Assembly: GCA_031414695.1 (NCBI GenBank)
Contig: JANNWG010000005.1
Coordinates: 1 to 64,000, forward strand
Length of the DNA stretch: 64,000 nt
Origin: UKL13-2 sp031414695
Lineage (GTDB): Bacteria > Pseudomonadota > Gammaproteobacteria > Burkholderiales > Usitatibacteraceae
Reading direction: 5' to 3'
In this document: positions 1-8,806 of the stretch, piece after piece
Layout: every line of letters starts with the position of its first letter
Position numbering within the stretch: the stretch's first letter is position 1
The notes under the pieces: model-generated
Database searches by the model: none
Told to the model about the DNA's origin: nothing
Seen by the model: only the letters and a program-made list of their open reading frames with translations
Position numbers and translations under genes: made by a program

Positions 1-469
1 GAGGTCGACTGATGTAGCGTAACGACGCAATATGGCAGAACAAAATCATCAATCACCATTAAAAACATGAAAAAATCGTGAGACTTGGTGATGGGCAATA
101 TTTTTTATTGTTCGTCTGGCGGGTTTTGCAAGAGGCTCATATGACAAATAATTTATGTCATCCCGAGCGTAGCCGAGGGATATGCTTTCTAGAAATACAA
201 CGAAAAAGCGAAAAGCATATCCCTCGGCTACGCTCGGGATGACAAATTTATTTAGACGGACGAAATTTATGATGATGAAAAAATTTAACGTGCATTTTTC
301 AATTAATTTTTAGCCATATTTAATTGCCGAATCAATAAGGCAAACGAACGCAATCCCCTCTAGCTCCTCCTTCGTCAAGCTCAGGACAGGCTCTTTTTCA
401 ACGGGGAGAACTGATTAGTAGTGATGATTTCAATTTGTGCGACGCACGCCAAATGACGACTTCTACGCA
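1..469. other. Gene-free spacer with repeats
   Basis: No convincing coding region is seen. The spacer holds a 32-bp-arm inverted repeat (157-243, listed separately). Around 345-415 there is a degenerate copy of the 'gcaatcccc ... ggggagaac' repeat that is better preserved near 60 kb. The remainder is AT-rich and unassigned. Confidence 0.6.
157..243. repeat. Inverted repeat, 32-bp arms
   Basis: Left arm 157-188 and right arm 212-243 are perfect reverse complements, separated by 23 bases. The arms contain the core tcccgagcgtagccgaggga. Transcribed, this would form a very stable hairpin, but no T-run follows. This kind of dispersed palindrome is common between genes in proteobacteria. It is not an IS end as far as can be seen. 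Confidence 0.85.
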
Positions 470-1099
470 CTAATCGCCTAGCGCGCCCTGCTCTGCCGGC
501 ACATTGATACTCTCTGCCTTCACCATCATTGCATCCGCCACAACAATCGTTTCAGCGGTTACGGGGTGATTTGCATCGCGCACGTTTGGCTTACTACCGT
601 TGCCGCCGCGTGGGCTGACTCTTGGCGGGCGCTCTAAAAATTGCGCGAGTTGGTGTAGCGCTTTACGATACACGTCGCGTTTGAATTCGATCACGGTATC
701 AAGCGGCACCCAGTAATCATGCCAGCGCCATGCGTCAAACTCGGGGTGATCTGAAGCGCGCAACTGTATATCGTGGTCGCGGCCGGTTAGGCGCAGCAAA
801 TACCATATTTGCTTTTGGCCTTTGTAGGTGCCGCGCCATTCGCGTTTTACCCAATGGCTCGGTACGTTGTAATGCAGCCAATTTTTGGTGCGACCCAAAA
901 TTTTGACGTGTTCGCGCTTTAAGCCGGTTTCTTCTTCCAGCTCGCGATACATTGCGTCTTCCGGCGCTTCCCCGTGGTTAATCCCACCCTGCGGAAACTG
1001 CCACGAATGTTCGCGTATGCGCTTGCCCCAAAAGACCTCATTTTTTGCATTGCATAAAATGATGGCGACATTTGGGCGATAACCATCACGATCTATCAT
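470..1099 (-). CDS. rppH: RNA pyrophosphohydrolase RppH (Nudix)
   Basis: RppH removes pyrophosphate from the 5' triphosphate end of mRNAs and so triggers RNase E-dependent decay in the cytoplasm. The Nudix box is complete at residues 38-60 (GG..HGE, then REL.EE.GL). The N-terminus (MIDRDGYRPNVAIIL) and the WQFPQGG motif are typical of the RppH subfamily. At 209 aa it is longer than the E. coli protein (176 aa), because of a C-terminal tail rich in polar and small residues that betaproteobacterial members often carry. It is divergent from proS with about 150 bp between, an arrangement familiar in Betaproteobacteria. The ATG start gives the full conserved N-terminus. Confidence 0.93.
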   Translation of the reverse strand: MIDRDGYRPNVAIILCNAKNEVFWGKRIREHSWQFPQGGINHGEAPEDAMYRELEEETGLKREHVKILGRTKNWLHYNVPSHWVKREWRGTYKGQKQIWYLLRLTGRDHDIQLRASDHPEFDAWRWHDYWVPLDTVIEFKRDVYRKALHQLAQFLERPPRVSPRGGNGSKPNVRDANHPVTAETIVVADAMMVKAESINVPAEQGALGD

Positions 1100-1249
1100 G
1101 GTTCAAGCCCTTCTAATTCTTTAAGTTAGCGCGATTGTTTCATAAATCACTTTAATTGCATAGTCCACGTTTGACTTTATCAAGTTCAAACAAGTGTGGC
1201 GTGTAAAATGATGCTGATAAATTCACTAACTTATTGAAAAGTATAGACA

Positions 1250-2989
1250 ATGCGCGCCACACGATTTTTTATTTCGACCTTGAAAGATGCGCCCGCCGAC
1301 GCCGATATCACCAGCCAAAAGCTGATGTCGCGCGCGGGCATGATTAAAAAACTTGGCGCGGGCATTTATAGCTATATGCCGATGGGGCTACGCGTGATTC
1401 ATAAAGTGGAAGCCATTGTGCGCGAGGAAATGAACCGCGCGGGTGCGATTGAGCTGACCATGCCGTTCGTGCAACCGGCTGAGTTGTGGATGGAATCTGG
1501 CCGCTGGGACAAAATGGGCCCCGAAATGTTGCGCTTAAAAGACCGCCACGAGCGCGATTTCATTTTGCAGCCGACCTCGGAAGAAGCCATCTGCGATATT
1601 GTCCGCCAAGATGTAAAAAGCTATCGCCAGTTGCCGCTTAATTTTTATCAAATTCAAACCAAATTTCGCGATGAGCGCCGCCCGCGTTTTGGCGTCATGC
1701 GTGGTCGTGAATTCACCATGAAAGACGCCTATTCGTTTGATCGTGATGCCGCCGGTGCCGCTAAAAGTTACGATGCAATGTATGCGGCCTATGTGCAAAT
1801 ATTCACGCGCTTGGGCTTAACCTTTCGCGCGGTAGAAGCAGACGCTGGCAATATCGGCGGTGAGCGCACGCATGAGTTTCAAGTCATTGCCGATGCAGGG
1901 GAAGACGCGTTGGTTTACAGCACGTCATCTGACTATGCGGCTAATTTAGAAACGGCAGAATCACTCAGCCTAGTCGCAACCAGAGCCGCGCCAACTGCAA
2001 CATTTGCAAAGACGCCAACACCTGCCGCAATGAAGTGTGAAGATGTCGCCAAGCTGCTCAATCTGCCACTCACGCAGACGGTTAAATCTATCGTACTCGC
2101 AACCGAAAAGCTAAACGATAAGGGCGATATTGTTGGCAGCAAAATTTGGCTGTTGCTCATTCGCGGTGATCACGAATTAAACGAAGTAAAAGTGGGCAAA
2201 TTAGCGGGGCTTAAAGCAGGCTTTCGGTTTGCAACTGAGTCGGAGATAGTGGCGTCATTTGGTTGCACACCAGGCTACTTAGGCGCGATAGGGTTACAAA
2301 GTGTGGCGGTGATCGCTGACCGCACCGTCGCCAATATGCATGATTTTGTAACGGGCGCGAATGAAGTAGATTTCCACCACACCGGTGTGAATTGGGGACG
2401 CGATTTACCTGAGCCACATATTGTTGCGGATATTCGCAACGCCGTCGCAGGCGACCCATCACCCGATGGTCAAGGTGTCGTGGCGATTCAGCGTGGCATT
2501 GAAGTTGGCCATGTGTTTCAAGGTCTGCCGTACCCTAAAAAAATGAATGTGACTTTTTTAGATGTCACAGGCAAACCCGCGCTCATGCACATGGGCTGCT
2601 ATGGCATAGGCATCACACGTATTGTCGCTGCCGCCATTGAGCAAAATCACGATGCACGCGGCATTATTTGGCCGGAAGCGATGGCACCATTTACGGTCGT
2701 GGTAGCGCCAATTGGCTATGGCAAATCAGAGGCTGTACGTGAGGCCGCTGAGGCGCTTTACGCCACACTCATCGCTGCAGGCGTTGACGCACTGCTCGAT
2801 GACCGTGATGAGCGCCCCGGCGTGATGTTGGCCGAGCTGGAACTCATCGGCATCCCGCATCGGATTGTGATCGGTGATCGTGGCTTAAAAGAAGGTAACG
2901 TCGAATATCAACAGCGACAGGCGGAAGCGGCAACTGTGATGAAATTAGCCGAAGTTGGCGCGCATGTGATTGCCGCGCTTAAAAAATAA
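1250..2989 (+). CDS. proS: Prolyl-tRNA synthetase
   Basis: Charges tRNA-Pro with proline in the cytoplasm. The 579-aa protein has the bacterial ProRS architecture: a class II catalytic core at the N-terminus (motif 2 with FRDERRPRFGVMRGREF near residue 140-155), an inserted YbaK-like editing domain (about residues 225-410) that deacylates mischarged Ala-tRNA-Pro, motif 3 with GCYGIGITR near residue 448, and a C-terminal anticodon-binding domain containing DDRDERPGVM. Length matches the family (about 570 aa). The ATG at 1250 gives the usual MRA.....STLKDAP N-terminus. The gene ends at a REP-like palindrome and is convergent with ppsR. Confidence 0.96.
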   Translation: MRATRFFISTLKDAPADADITSQKLMSRAGMIKKLGAGIYSYMPMGLRVIHKVEAIVREEMNRAGAIELTMPFVQPAELWMESGRWDKMGPEMLRLKDRHERDFILQPTSEEAICDIVRQDVKSYRQLPLNFYQIQTKFRDERRPRFGVMRGREFTMKDAYSFDRDAAGAAKSYDAMYAAYVQIFTRLGLTFRAVEADAGNIGGERTHEFQVIADAGEDALVYSTSSDYAANLETAESLSLVATRAAPTATFAKTPTPAAMKCEDVAKLLNLPLTQTVKSIVLATEKLNDKGDIVGSKIWLLLIRGDHELNEVKVGKLAGLKAGFRFATESEIVASFGCTPGYLGAIGLQSVAVIADRTVANMHDFVTGANEVDFHHTGVNWGRDLPEPHIVADIRNAVAGDPSPDGQGVVAIQRGIEVGHVFQGLPYPKKMNVTFLDVTGKPALMHMGCYGIGITRIVAAAIEQNHDARGIIWPEAMAPFTVVVAPIGYGKSEAVREAAEALYATLIAAGVDALLDDRDERPGVMLAELELIGIPHRIVIGDRGLKEGNVEYQQRQAEAATVMKLAEVGAHVIAALKK

Positions 2990-2990
2990 A

Positions 2991-3048
2991 GTCGTTTATT
3001 GGCGGGCGTTTTCGAGCATAAATAATTGGAAGTGCCCGTGAATAGTGC
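2991..3048. repeat. REP-like palindrome, copy A
   Basis: Begins directly after the proS stop codon. The left half reads gtcgtttattggcgggcgtt and the right half has agtgcccgtgaat, giving an imperfect palindrome of the family found ten times in this window. It sits at a convergent gene junction and could act as a bidirectional terminator or mRNA end stabiliser (inference). Confidence 0.75.
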
Positions 3049-3088
3049 ATCCTTGCACGTTGCAGATTGTTATGGAGATTGATGCGTG

Positions 3089-3274
3089 TTGAACGCAATC
3101 CCACCCAGCCTCCCTTTTTCTAAGGGAGGAGCCGATTGGTGGTAATAGGACGGGTGGCGGTATTGCTTAACACTTCGCGCTTGATTTAATCTGCGAGCAA
3201 GATTGCACGATATCAAACCTCCGCTGCACCGCTCCTCCCTTAGAAAAAGGGAGGCTGGGTGGGATTGCGTTCAA
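3089..3274. repeat. Perfect 44-bp inverted repeat
   Basis: Arms 3089-3132 and 3231-3274 are exact reverse complements and are separated by 98 bases. Each arm itself contains a small palindrome (cctccctttttctaagggagg). Related but diverged sequences occur near 345-415 and 60016-60304, so this is a dispersed element type and not a local accident. Confidence 0.85.
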
Positions 3275-3346
3275 TGCGTACCAATTGGCATTAAGAGCCT
3301 GCTACTTTTTAAGACGCAATCAGCAATAAACGCAAAGCGCGTCCAC

Positions 3347-4171
3347 CTAATAAACCCGTCTTGCCAAATTTGCCTCATGCAATATCGTGGTGGCAAGTTC
3401 TTCAATCGATTTTGTAGTGGAATTCAAGTGTCGGATACCCGCGCTTTCCATCAAGCGTTCAGCAGTGGAAACTTCCCATCGACAGTTTTCGATTGAGGCG
3501 TATTTGCTATCGGGCTTACGCTCTTGGCGTATTTGTGAAAGTCGATCCGGCATGATTGATAATCCCCAGACTTTATCTTTGAGCGGCATCAATGCAGGTG
3601 GCAGCTTCATGCGCTCTAAGTCTTCCGGAATGATTGGATAATTTGCCGCTTTTACGCCAAATTGCAACGCCAAATAGAGGCAGGTTGGTGTTTTGCCGGA
3701 GCGCGAAACGCCGACCAAAATCAAATCCGCCTGCTCTAAATTACGGTTGGTCATGCCGTCATCATGCGCCATCGTGTAATTCACCGCCTCAATACGATGG
3801 TTGTAATCTTTACTATTACCGGTGGAATGGGTGCGACCAATCGCGTGGGCAGATTTAACGCCGAGCTCTACTTCTAGCGGCACAATAAAATGATCAAATA
3901 AATCCAGCACCATCGCGTTTGCTTTCGCGATTTCTAGGCGCAGCTCAGGCGTCATCAGCGAAGTGAATACTAACGGACGTTTTCCGGTTTCGCGATGATT
4001 TAACTCAATTTGGTTAATCACATCGCGCGCTTTGTCGATATTGTCGATAAATGGCAGGGTGATACGACGAAATTCGATGTCATCAAACTGGGTCAGAAGC
4101 GAATTACCCAGCATCTCCACCGTAATACCGGTGCGGTCTGAGACAAAAAATGCGGTTCTACGATGTGGCAT
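3347..4171 (-). CDS. ppsR: PEP synthase regulatory kinase/phosphorylase
   Basis: DUF299-family bifunctional enzyme. It inactivates PEP synthase by ADP-dependent phosphorylation of a threonine and reactivates it by Pi-dependent dephosphorylation. The P-loop GVSRSGKT is at residues 154-161, and the N-terminal FFVSDRTGITVE motif is typical. Length 274 aa matches the family. It is divergent from ppsA, its target, across a 123-bp spacer. This context makes PEP synthase the substrate, as opposed to the pyruvate phosphate dikinase of other family members. Confidence 0.93.
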   Translation of the reverse strand: MPHRRTAFFVSDRTGITVEMLGNSLLTQFDDIEFRRITLPFIDNIDKARDVINQIELNHRETGKRPLVFTSLMTPELRLEIAKANAMVLDLFDHFIVPLEVELGVKSAHAIGRTHSTGNSKDYNHRIEAVNYTMAHDDGMTNRNLEQADLILVGVSRSGKTPTCLYLALQFGVKAANYPIIPEDLERMKLPPALMPLKDKVWGLSIMPDRLSQIRQERKPDSKYASIENCRWEVSTAERLMESAGIRHLNSTTKSIEELATTILHEANLARRVY

Positions 4172-4294
4172 GGTGTGGTCTCAGTAAAATAGTTTGAATG
4201 GGGCTAATAACCCCGCTGTCCGCTATAATTTTACGTCTTTTGCAGCGCAGCAATTATTCATAGCCAAGTATTTAAAACCATCGAAAGTAAACCC

Positions 4295-6679
4295 ATGGCG
4301 ATTGTTTCCGCACGTGTTTTACCACTATCTGAATGTCGTATGCACGATGTTGCTACTGTCGGCGGTAAAAACTCTTCTCTTGGCGAGTTGATAAGCCAGC
4401 TTTCCATAGCCGGTGTGAATGTACCCGGCGGCTTCGCCACCACGGCCGAGGCATTTCGTGAATTTTTAACGCATAGCAATTTGACCGAAAAAATCAACGC
4501 GGCGTTAGCAGCGTTGGATGTCGAAGACATAGCTGCACTCAACAAAACCGGCGCGATGGTGCGCCAATTGGTGATCGATGCACCGCTACAGCCTCAGCTT
4601 GATGCTGAAATTCGCCAAGCCTATGCTGATCTCATCGCTAACGACCCTAATGCCTCCTTTGCCGTCCGTTCTTCCGCTACAGCAGAAGATTTGCCCGATG
4701 CCTCATTCGCAGGCCAACAAGAAACTTACTTAAATATCAAAGGCATTGATAACGTATTAGAGGCGATCAAGCATGTCTTCGCCTCGCTCTACAATGACCG
4801 CGCCATCTCATATCGCGTGCATAAAGGCTTCGCCCATGCCGAAGTCGCACTCTCTGCAGGCGTGCAGCGCATGGTGCGTTCGGACACTGGTGCGGCCGGT
4901 GTCATGTTCACACTCGATACAGAGTCCGGCTTTCGCGATGTCGTATTTATCACGTCGAGCTACGGCTTGGGCGAGATGGTGGTGCAAGGCGCCGTCAACC
5001 CAGATGAATTTTATGTCGGCAAATATTGTTTAAGCCAAGGTAAGCCCGCCGTGCTGCGCCGTAGTTTGGGCACAAAAGCGTTGAAGATGATTTTTGCAGC
5101 TAACCAAGCCGCAGGTAAATCCGTTGAGACTGTTCCTGTGGATGCCGCACAGCGCGAACAATTTTCATTAACAGACGCAGATGTTGAGACGCTCGCCAAA
5201 TACGCGGTGGCAATCGAAAAACATTACGAGCGCCCAATGGATATTGAATGGGGCAAGGAAGCTGACGGCAAGATTTACATTTTGCAGGCGCGACCAGAAA
5301 CAGTGAAATCGCAAGAGTCGCGCACCGATTCGCTGACCCGCTACAAAATAGCGGCAGCGAGTAAAACACTTGCTGAAGGCCGAGCTATCGGCGGCAAGGT
5401 TGGTCAAGGGCCAGCGCGGGTAATCAGCAGCGTGGATGAAATATCACTTTTCCAGCCAGGCGACGTGATTGTTACCGATATGACCGACCCTAATTGGGAG
5501 CCGGTCATGAAAAAAGCCTCAGCGATTATTACCAATCGCGGTGGCCGTACCTGCCACGCCGCCATCATCGCACGTGAGCTTGGCGTGCCGGCGATCGTTG
5601 GCTGTGAAAACGCCACAGACATGATTCGCGATGGTCAATTGGTCACCGCAAGTTGCTGCGAGGGTGACACTGGGTTTGTCTACGATGGCATCATTAGTTA
5701 TGAAGTGCAAACCATCGCGCTCGATAATATGCCGACGATTCCCGTCAAGATTGCGATGAATGTTGGCAATCCACAATTAGCGTTTGATTTTGCACAGCTA
5801 CCCAATGAAGGTGTCGGTTTGGCACGATTGGAATTCATTATTTCCAATACCATCGGCATACATCCTAAAGCGTGTTTGGAATACGCAAAACTGCCGGATG
5901 ACGTGCGCGCGGCAGTCGCAAAAGCCTCACGCGGCTATGCGGACCCGGTGACGTTTTACAAACAAAAAATGATTGAGGGTGTGGCGACGATTGCGGCCGC
6001 ATTTTGGCCGAAAAAAGTCATCGTACGGTTGTCAGATTTCAAGTCAAATGAATATCGCAACCTCATCGGCGGGCCACGCTACGAACCGACAGAAGAAAAC
6101 CCAATGCTCGGTTTTCGCGGCGCATCGCGCTACATCGCGGCCTCATTCCGCGAGTGTTTCAAGCTCGAATGCGAAGCCATGCGCTACGTGCGCGACACGA
6201 TGGGCCTCACCAATGTTGAACTCATGGTGCCTTTCGTTCGCACACTCGGCGAGGCTGACGCGGTACTCGCCATAATGAAAGAGTTTGGCTTGGAGCGCGG
6301 CAAAAACGATCTCAAAGTCGTGATGATGTGTGAGATACCATCAAACGCCATTTTGGCCGATGAGTTTTTAACGCGCTTCGATGGATTTTCAATCGGCTCC
6401 AATGACATGACCCAATTAACGTTGGCGCTTGATCGCGATTCAGGCTTAGTCATGCATGCATTCGATGAACGCGATGAAGCCGTCAAACGCATGCTGCACA
6501 TGGCAATCGCCGCATGCCGCAAAGCCAATAAGTACGTCGGCATTTGTGGTCAAGGCCCATCCGACTATCCAGATTTTGCCGAGTGGCTGATGCATGAAGG
6601 CATTGAATCAATGTCGTTGAACCCTGATACGGTGGTGGAGACTTGGCTGCATTTGGCGAAAGCAACAAAGGCCAACTAA
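4295..6679 (+). CDS. ppsA: Phosphoenolpyruvate synthase
   Basis: Converts pyruvate, ATP and water to PEP, AMP and Pi in gluconeogenesis from C3 compounds. The 794-aa protein has the N-terminal ATP-grasp domain (FAVRSSATAEDLPDASFAGQ near residue 122-141), the phosphohistidine swivel domain with GGRTCHAA (His421), and the C-terminal PEP/pyruvate TIM barrel ending in the CGQGPSDYPDF motif. The His number equals that of E. coli PpsA. Its partner regulator ppsR is divergent upstream. The stop codon overlaps the start of the next gene (taATG), so the GNAT gene is probably translationally coupled. Confidence 0.96.
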   Translation: MAIVSARVLPLSECRMHDVATVGGKNSSLGELISQLSIAGVNVPGGFATTAEAFREFLTHSNLTEKINAALAALDVEDIAALNKTGAMVRQLVIDAPLQPQLDAEIRQAYADLIANDPNASFAVRSSATAEDLPDASFAGQQETYLNIKGIDNVLEAIKHVFASLYNDRAISYRVHKGFAHAEVALSAGVQRMVRSDTGAAGVMFTLDTESGFRDVVFITSSYGLGEMVVQGAVNPDEFYVGKYCLSQGKPAVLRRSLGTKALKMIFAANQAAGKSVETVPVDAAQREQFSLTDADVETLAKYAVAIEKHYERPMDIEWGKEADGKIYILQARPETVKSQESRTDSLTRYKIAAASKTLAEGRAIGGKVGQGPARVISSVDEISLFQPGDVIVTDMTDPNWEPVMKKASAIITNRGGRTCHAAIIARELGVPAIVGCENATDMIRDGQLVTASCCEGDTGFVYDGIISYEVQTIALDNMPTIPVKIAMNVGNPQLAFDFAQLPNEGVGLARLEFIISNTIGIHPKACLEYAKLPDDVRAAVAKASRGYADPVTFYKQKMIEGVATIAAAFWPKKVIVRLSDFKSNEYRNLIGGPRYEPTEENPMLGFRGASRYIAASFRECFKLECEAMRYVRDTMGLTNVELMVPFVRTLGEADAVLAIMKEFGLERGKNDLKVVMMCEIPSNAILADEFLTRFDGFSIGSNDMTQLTLALDRDSGLVMHAFDERDEAVKRMLHMAIAACRKANKYVGICGQGPSDYPDFAEWLMHEGIESMSLNPDTVVETWLHLAKATKAN

Positions 6680-7155
6680 TGTTAACGTGGCAATTTGCTC
6701 GCTTCAACCAATTGAATATTGCCGATTGGTATGCAGCGTCCGCCGCGCGTATTGCGGTATTTGTGTTGGAGCAAAATTGCCCGTTTCAAGATTTAGATGG
6801 TGCAGATGATAAGTCGTGGCATTTGTTGGGTTGGGATACGTCAACAGGTGATAAGCAGCTAGCTGCCTATTGCCGACTCGTAGATGCGGATATTAAATTT
6901 GCTGTGCCTTCAATTGGGCGCGTGATTACGACCACAAATTATCGTCGTGGTGGTTTTGGAAAGCAGTTGATGCAAGAAGCCTGCCTACGTCATGATGCGC
7001 TCACCCCTAATCTGCCAAACCGTATCGGCGCACAAGCTAGACTCGAAAAATTCTACGAAAATTTTGGATTTGCGACTGACTCGGCGCCCTACATGGAAGA
7101 TGGCATTGTGCATGTGGAAATGCAACGGCCAGCTCGTGTTGTTACCGCGAAGTAG
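6679..7155 (+). CDS. ElaA-type GNAT acetyltransferase
   Basis: Predicted N-acetyltransferase of the ElaA family. The motifs FVLEQNCPFQDLDGAD near the N-terminus, GRVI in the middle, GFGKQLMQEA (acetyl-CoA loop) and the LEKFYENFGF C-terminal motif follow E. coli ElaA along its length. The ATG at 6679 overlaps the ppsA stop and gives a 158-aa protein of normal size. A longer reading from 6643 would lie inside ppsA and is not preferred. The substrate of the family is not established. Confidence 0.85.
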   Translation: MLTWQFARFNQLNIADWYAASAARIAVFVLEQNCPFQDLDGADDKSWHLLGWDTSTGDKQLAAYCRLVDADIKFAVPSIGRVITTTNYRRGGFGKQLMQEACLRHDALTPNLPNRIGAQARLEKFYENFGFATDSAPYMEDGIVHVEMQRPARVVTAK

Positions 7156-7197
7156 AGACTGAAAATCAGCACATGTAATTTTCAAATTGCCACAAAT

Positions 7198-7248
7198 CTG
7201 CCCATGCCCCCTCGCTGCGCTCTCCCCCATGAACATGGGGGAAGGCGC
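7198..7248. repeat. Hairpin repeat before hydroxybutyrate gene
   Basis: The spacer contains a G/C-rich palindrome, cccccatgaacatggggg, within a longer 'ccccctcgctgcgctctccccc' type sequence. It looks like another dispersed hairpin remnant. There is no T-run, so a terminator role is uncertain. Confidence 0.5.
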
Positions 7249-7323
7249 TAATACAGCGTAGTTATTAATTTTTTGCGTTATCAACTCTCACTTCACTTTC
7301 CCGCAAAACAAGGCCAAACAATA

Positions 7324-8115
7324 ATGTCTAAACCACACATCAATCGCAGCGTCATCATCACCGGTTCTACCTCCGGCATTGGCTTAGGCATTGCCCGTGC
7401 ATTTGCACGTGAAGGCGCGAATGTGACATTGAATGGGCTAGGAGATGCTGCCGAGATTGAAAAAATCCGCATAGATATTGAGCGCGAATTTAGCGTGACC
7501 GCAAAATATTCAAACGCCGATATGACCAAGCCACACGACATTAGCGCGATGGTAGAAATCGCCGCCCAATTTTTTGGCAGCGTGGATATTTTGGTCAATA
7601 ACGCCGGCATTCAGCATGTCTCGCCCGTGGATGAATTTCCAATCGACAAATGGGATGCGATCATGGCGATTAACTTATCGTCTGTTTTTCACGCCACACG
7701 TGCAGCGCTGCCGATCATGAAAGCGAACAAATGGGGACGCATTATCAATATTGCTTCCGCACATGGTTTGGTGGCTTCCCCCTATAAATCTGCCTATGTG
7801 GCTGCCAAGCATGGTGTGGTGGGCTTTACCAAATCATGCGCGCTGGAGGTGGCTGAGCTTGGCATTACGGTCAATGCGATTTGCCCAGGTTACGTATTCA
7901 CGCCACTGGTAGAAAAGCAAATTGACTCACAGGCTAAGGTGCATGGCATCCCGCGCGAAGATGTGATTCGCGACATTATCTTGGCGCCACAACCAAACAA
8001 ACGCTTCGCCGAGATTGATGAAGTGGCGTCGCTCGCGCTGTACTTAGCCTCTGATGCGGCACAAGGCATGACGGGAACCTCACTTTCGCTGGATGGCGGC
8101 TGGACGGCGCGTTGA
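7324..8115 (+). CDS. bdhA: 3-hydroxybutyrate dehydrogenase
   Basis: Short-chain dehydrogenase that interconverts (R)-3-hydroxybutyrate and acetoacetate with NAD. Numbered from the ATG at 7324, the cofactor motif TGSTSGIG is at 13-20, NNAG follows near residue 97, and the catalytic Tyr158 and Lys162 lie in SAYVAAKHG. The sequence QHVSPVDEFPIDKWD and the length of 263 aa fit 3-hydroxybutyrate dehydrogenases better than generic SDRs. An upstream in-frame start at 7273 lacks family similarity. The gene lies two genes before acetoacetyl-CoA synthetase, so together they can turn hydroxybutyrate into acetoacetyl-CoA, as in PHB reuse. Confidence 0.9.
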   Translation: MSKPHINRSVIITGSTSGIGLGIARAFAREGANVTLNGLGDAAEIEKIRIDIEREFSVTAKYSNADMTKPHDISAMVEIAAQFFGSVDILVNNAGIQHVSPVDEFPIDKWDAIMAINLSSVFHATRAALPIMKANKWGRIINIASAHGLVASPYKSAYVAAKHGVVGFTKSCALEVAELGITVNAICPGYVFTPLVEKQIDSQAKVHGIPREDVIRDIILAPQPNKRFAEIDEVASLALYLASDAAQGMTGTSLSLDGGWTAR

Positions 8116-8768
8116 AATCAACCAAGCGCATAGTTTTAGTCACCGGCTTTACGCCATTCGGCGGTGAAGCGATTAACCCATCTTGGCAAATTGCCGCATC
8201 TTTACCCAGCCAAATTGGTGGCGCGGTGATTGAACGCTTAGAAGTGCCAACCGAATTTGGCAAGGCGATAAAAATTACCACGCGCGTAATAGACAAATTA
8301 AAACCCGGCATCGTCTTATGTTTAGGCCAAGCTGGTGGTCGCGCCGTGCTCACGCTCGAGCGTATTGCCATCAATATTGATGACGCCGCCATTTGTGATA
8401 ACGCTGGCAAGCAGCCGATTGATAAGCCGATTATGGCGCGCGGCAATGCTGCTTATTTTGCAACGCTGCCGATTAAGGCGATGGTAGCGGCCGTGGCAAA
8501 AAAAGGTTTACCCGCTGCTGTATCAAATAGTGCGGGCACGTTTGTTTGTAATCATTTACTCTATGGGGTGTTGCACCATATTGTGCAAAAACAATACGCC
8601 ACCCGCGCGGGTTTTATGCATGTACCGTATTTGCCAGCACAAGCGGTTAGCAAAGTTGGACTGGCTTCGATGTCGCTGTCTGATATGTGTTTAGGTGTTG
8701 AAGTCGCGATTGCGGCTGCGCTAATTCACAAAGCGGATGTAAAGTTAGCTGGCGGAACACTTGATTAA
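8112..8768 (+). CDS. pcp: Pyrrolidone-carboxylate peptidase
   Basis: Cysteine peptidase of family C15 that removes N-terminal pyroglutamate from peptides in the cytoplasm. The catalytic triad is visible as Glu83 (TLERIAIN), Cys146 (NSAGTFVCNHLLYG) and His170 (FMHVPYLP). The N-terminal VTGFTPFGGEAINPSW motif is diagnostic. It starts with TTG at 8112 inside the stop codon of the upstream gene (TTGA overlap), implying translational coupling. Length 218 aa is normal. Its place between two ketone-body genes has no obvious metabolic logic. Confidence 0.93.
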   Translation: MKSTKRIVLVTGFTPFGGEAINPSWQIAASLPSQIGGAVIERLEVPTEFGKAIKITTRVIDKLKPGIVLCLGQAGGRAVLTLERIAINIDDAAICDNAGKQPIDKPIMARGNAAYFATLPIKAMVAAVAKKGLPAAVSNSAGTFVCNHLLYGVLHHIVQKQYATRAGFMHVPYLPAQAVSKVGLASMSLSDMCLGVEVAIAAALIHKADVKLAGGTLD

Positions 8769-8806
8769 CTATTTCTTGCTTCACTTTTAGACACCACGAA
8801 GACACC

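Larger units (their letters stand above)
2990..3346. other. Spacer of two palindromic repeats
   Basis: The spacer between convergent proS and ppsR has no gene. It carries one member of the dispersed REP-like family (2991-3048) and a perfect 44-bp inverted repeat (3089-3274). The 98-base loop between the arms does not resemble a gene. Confidence 0.7.
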
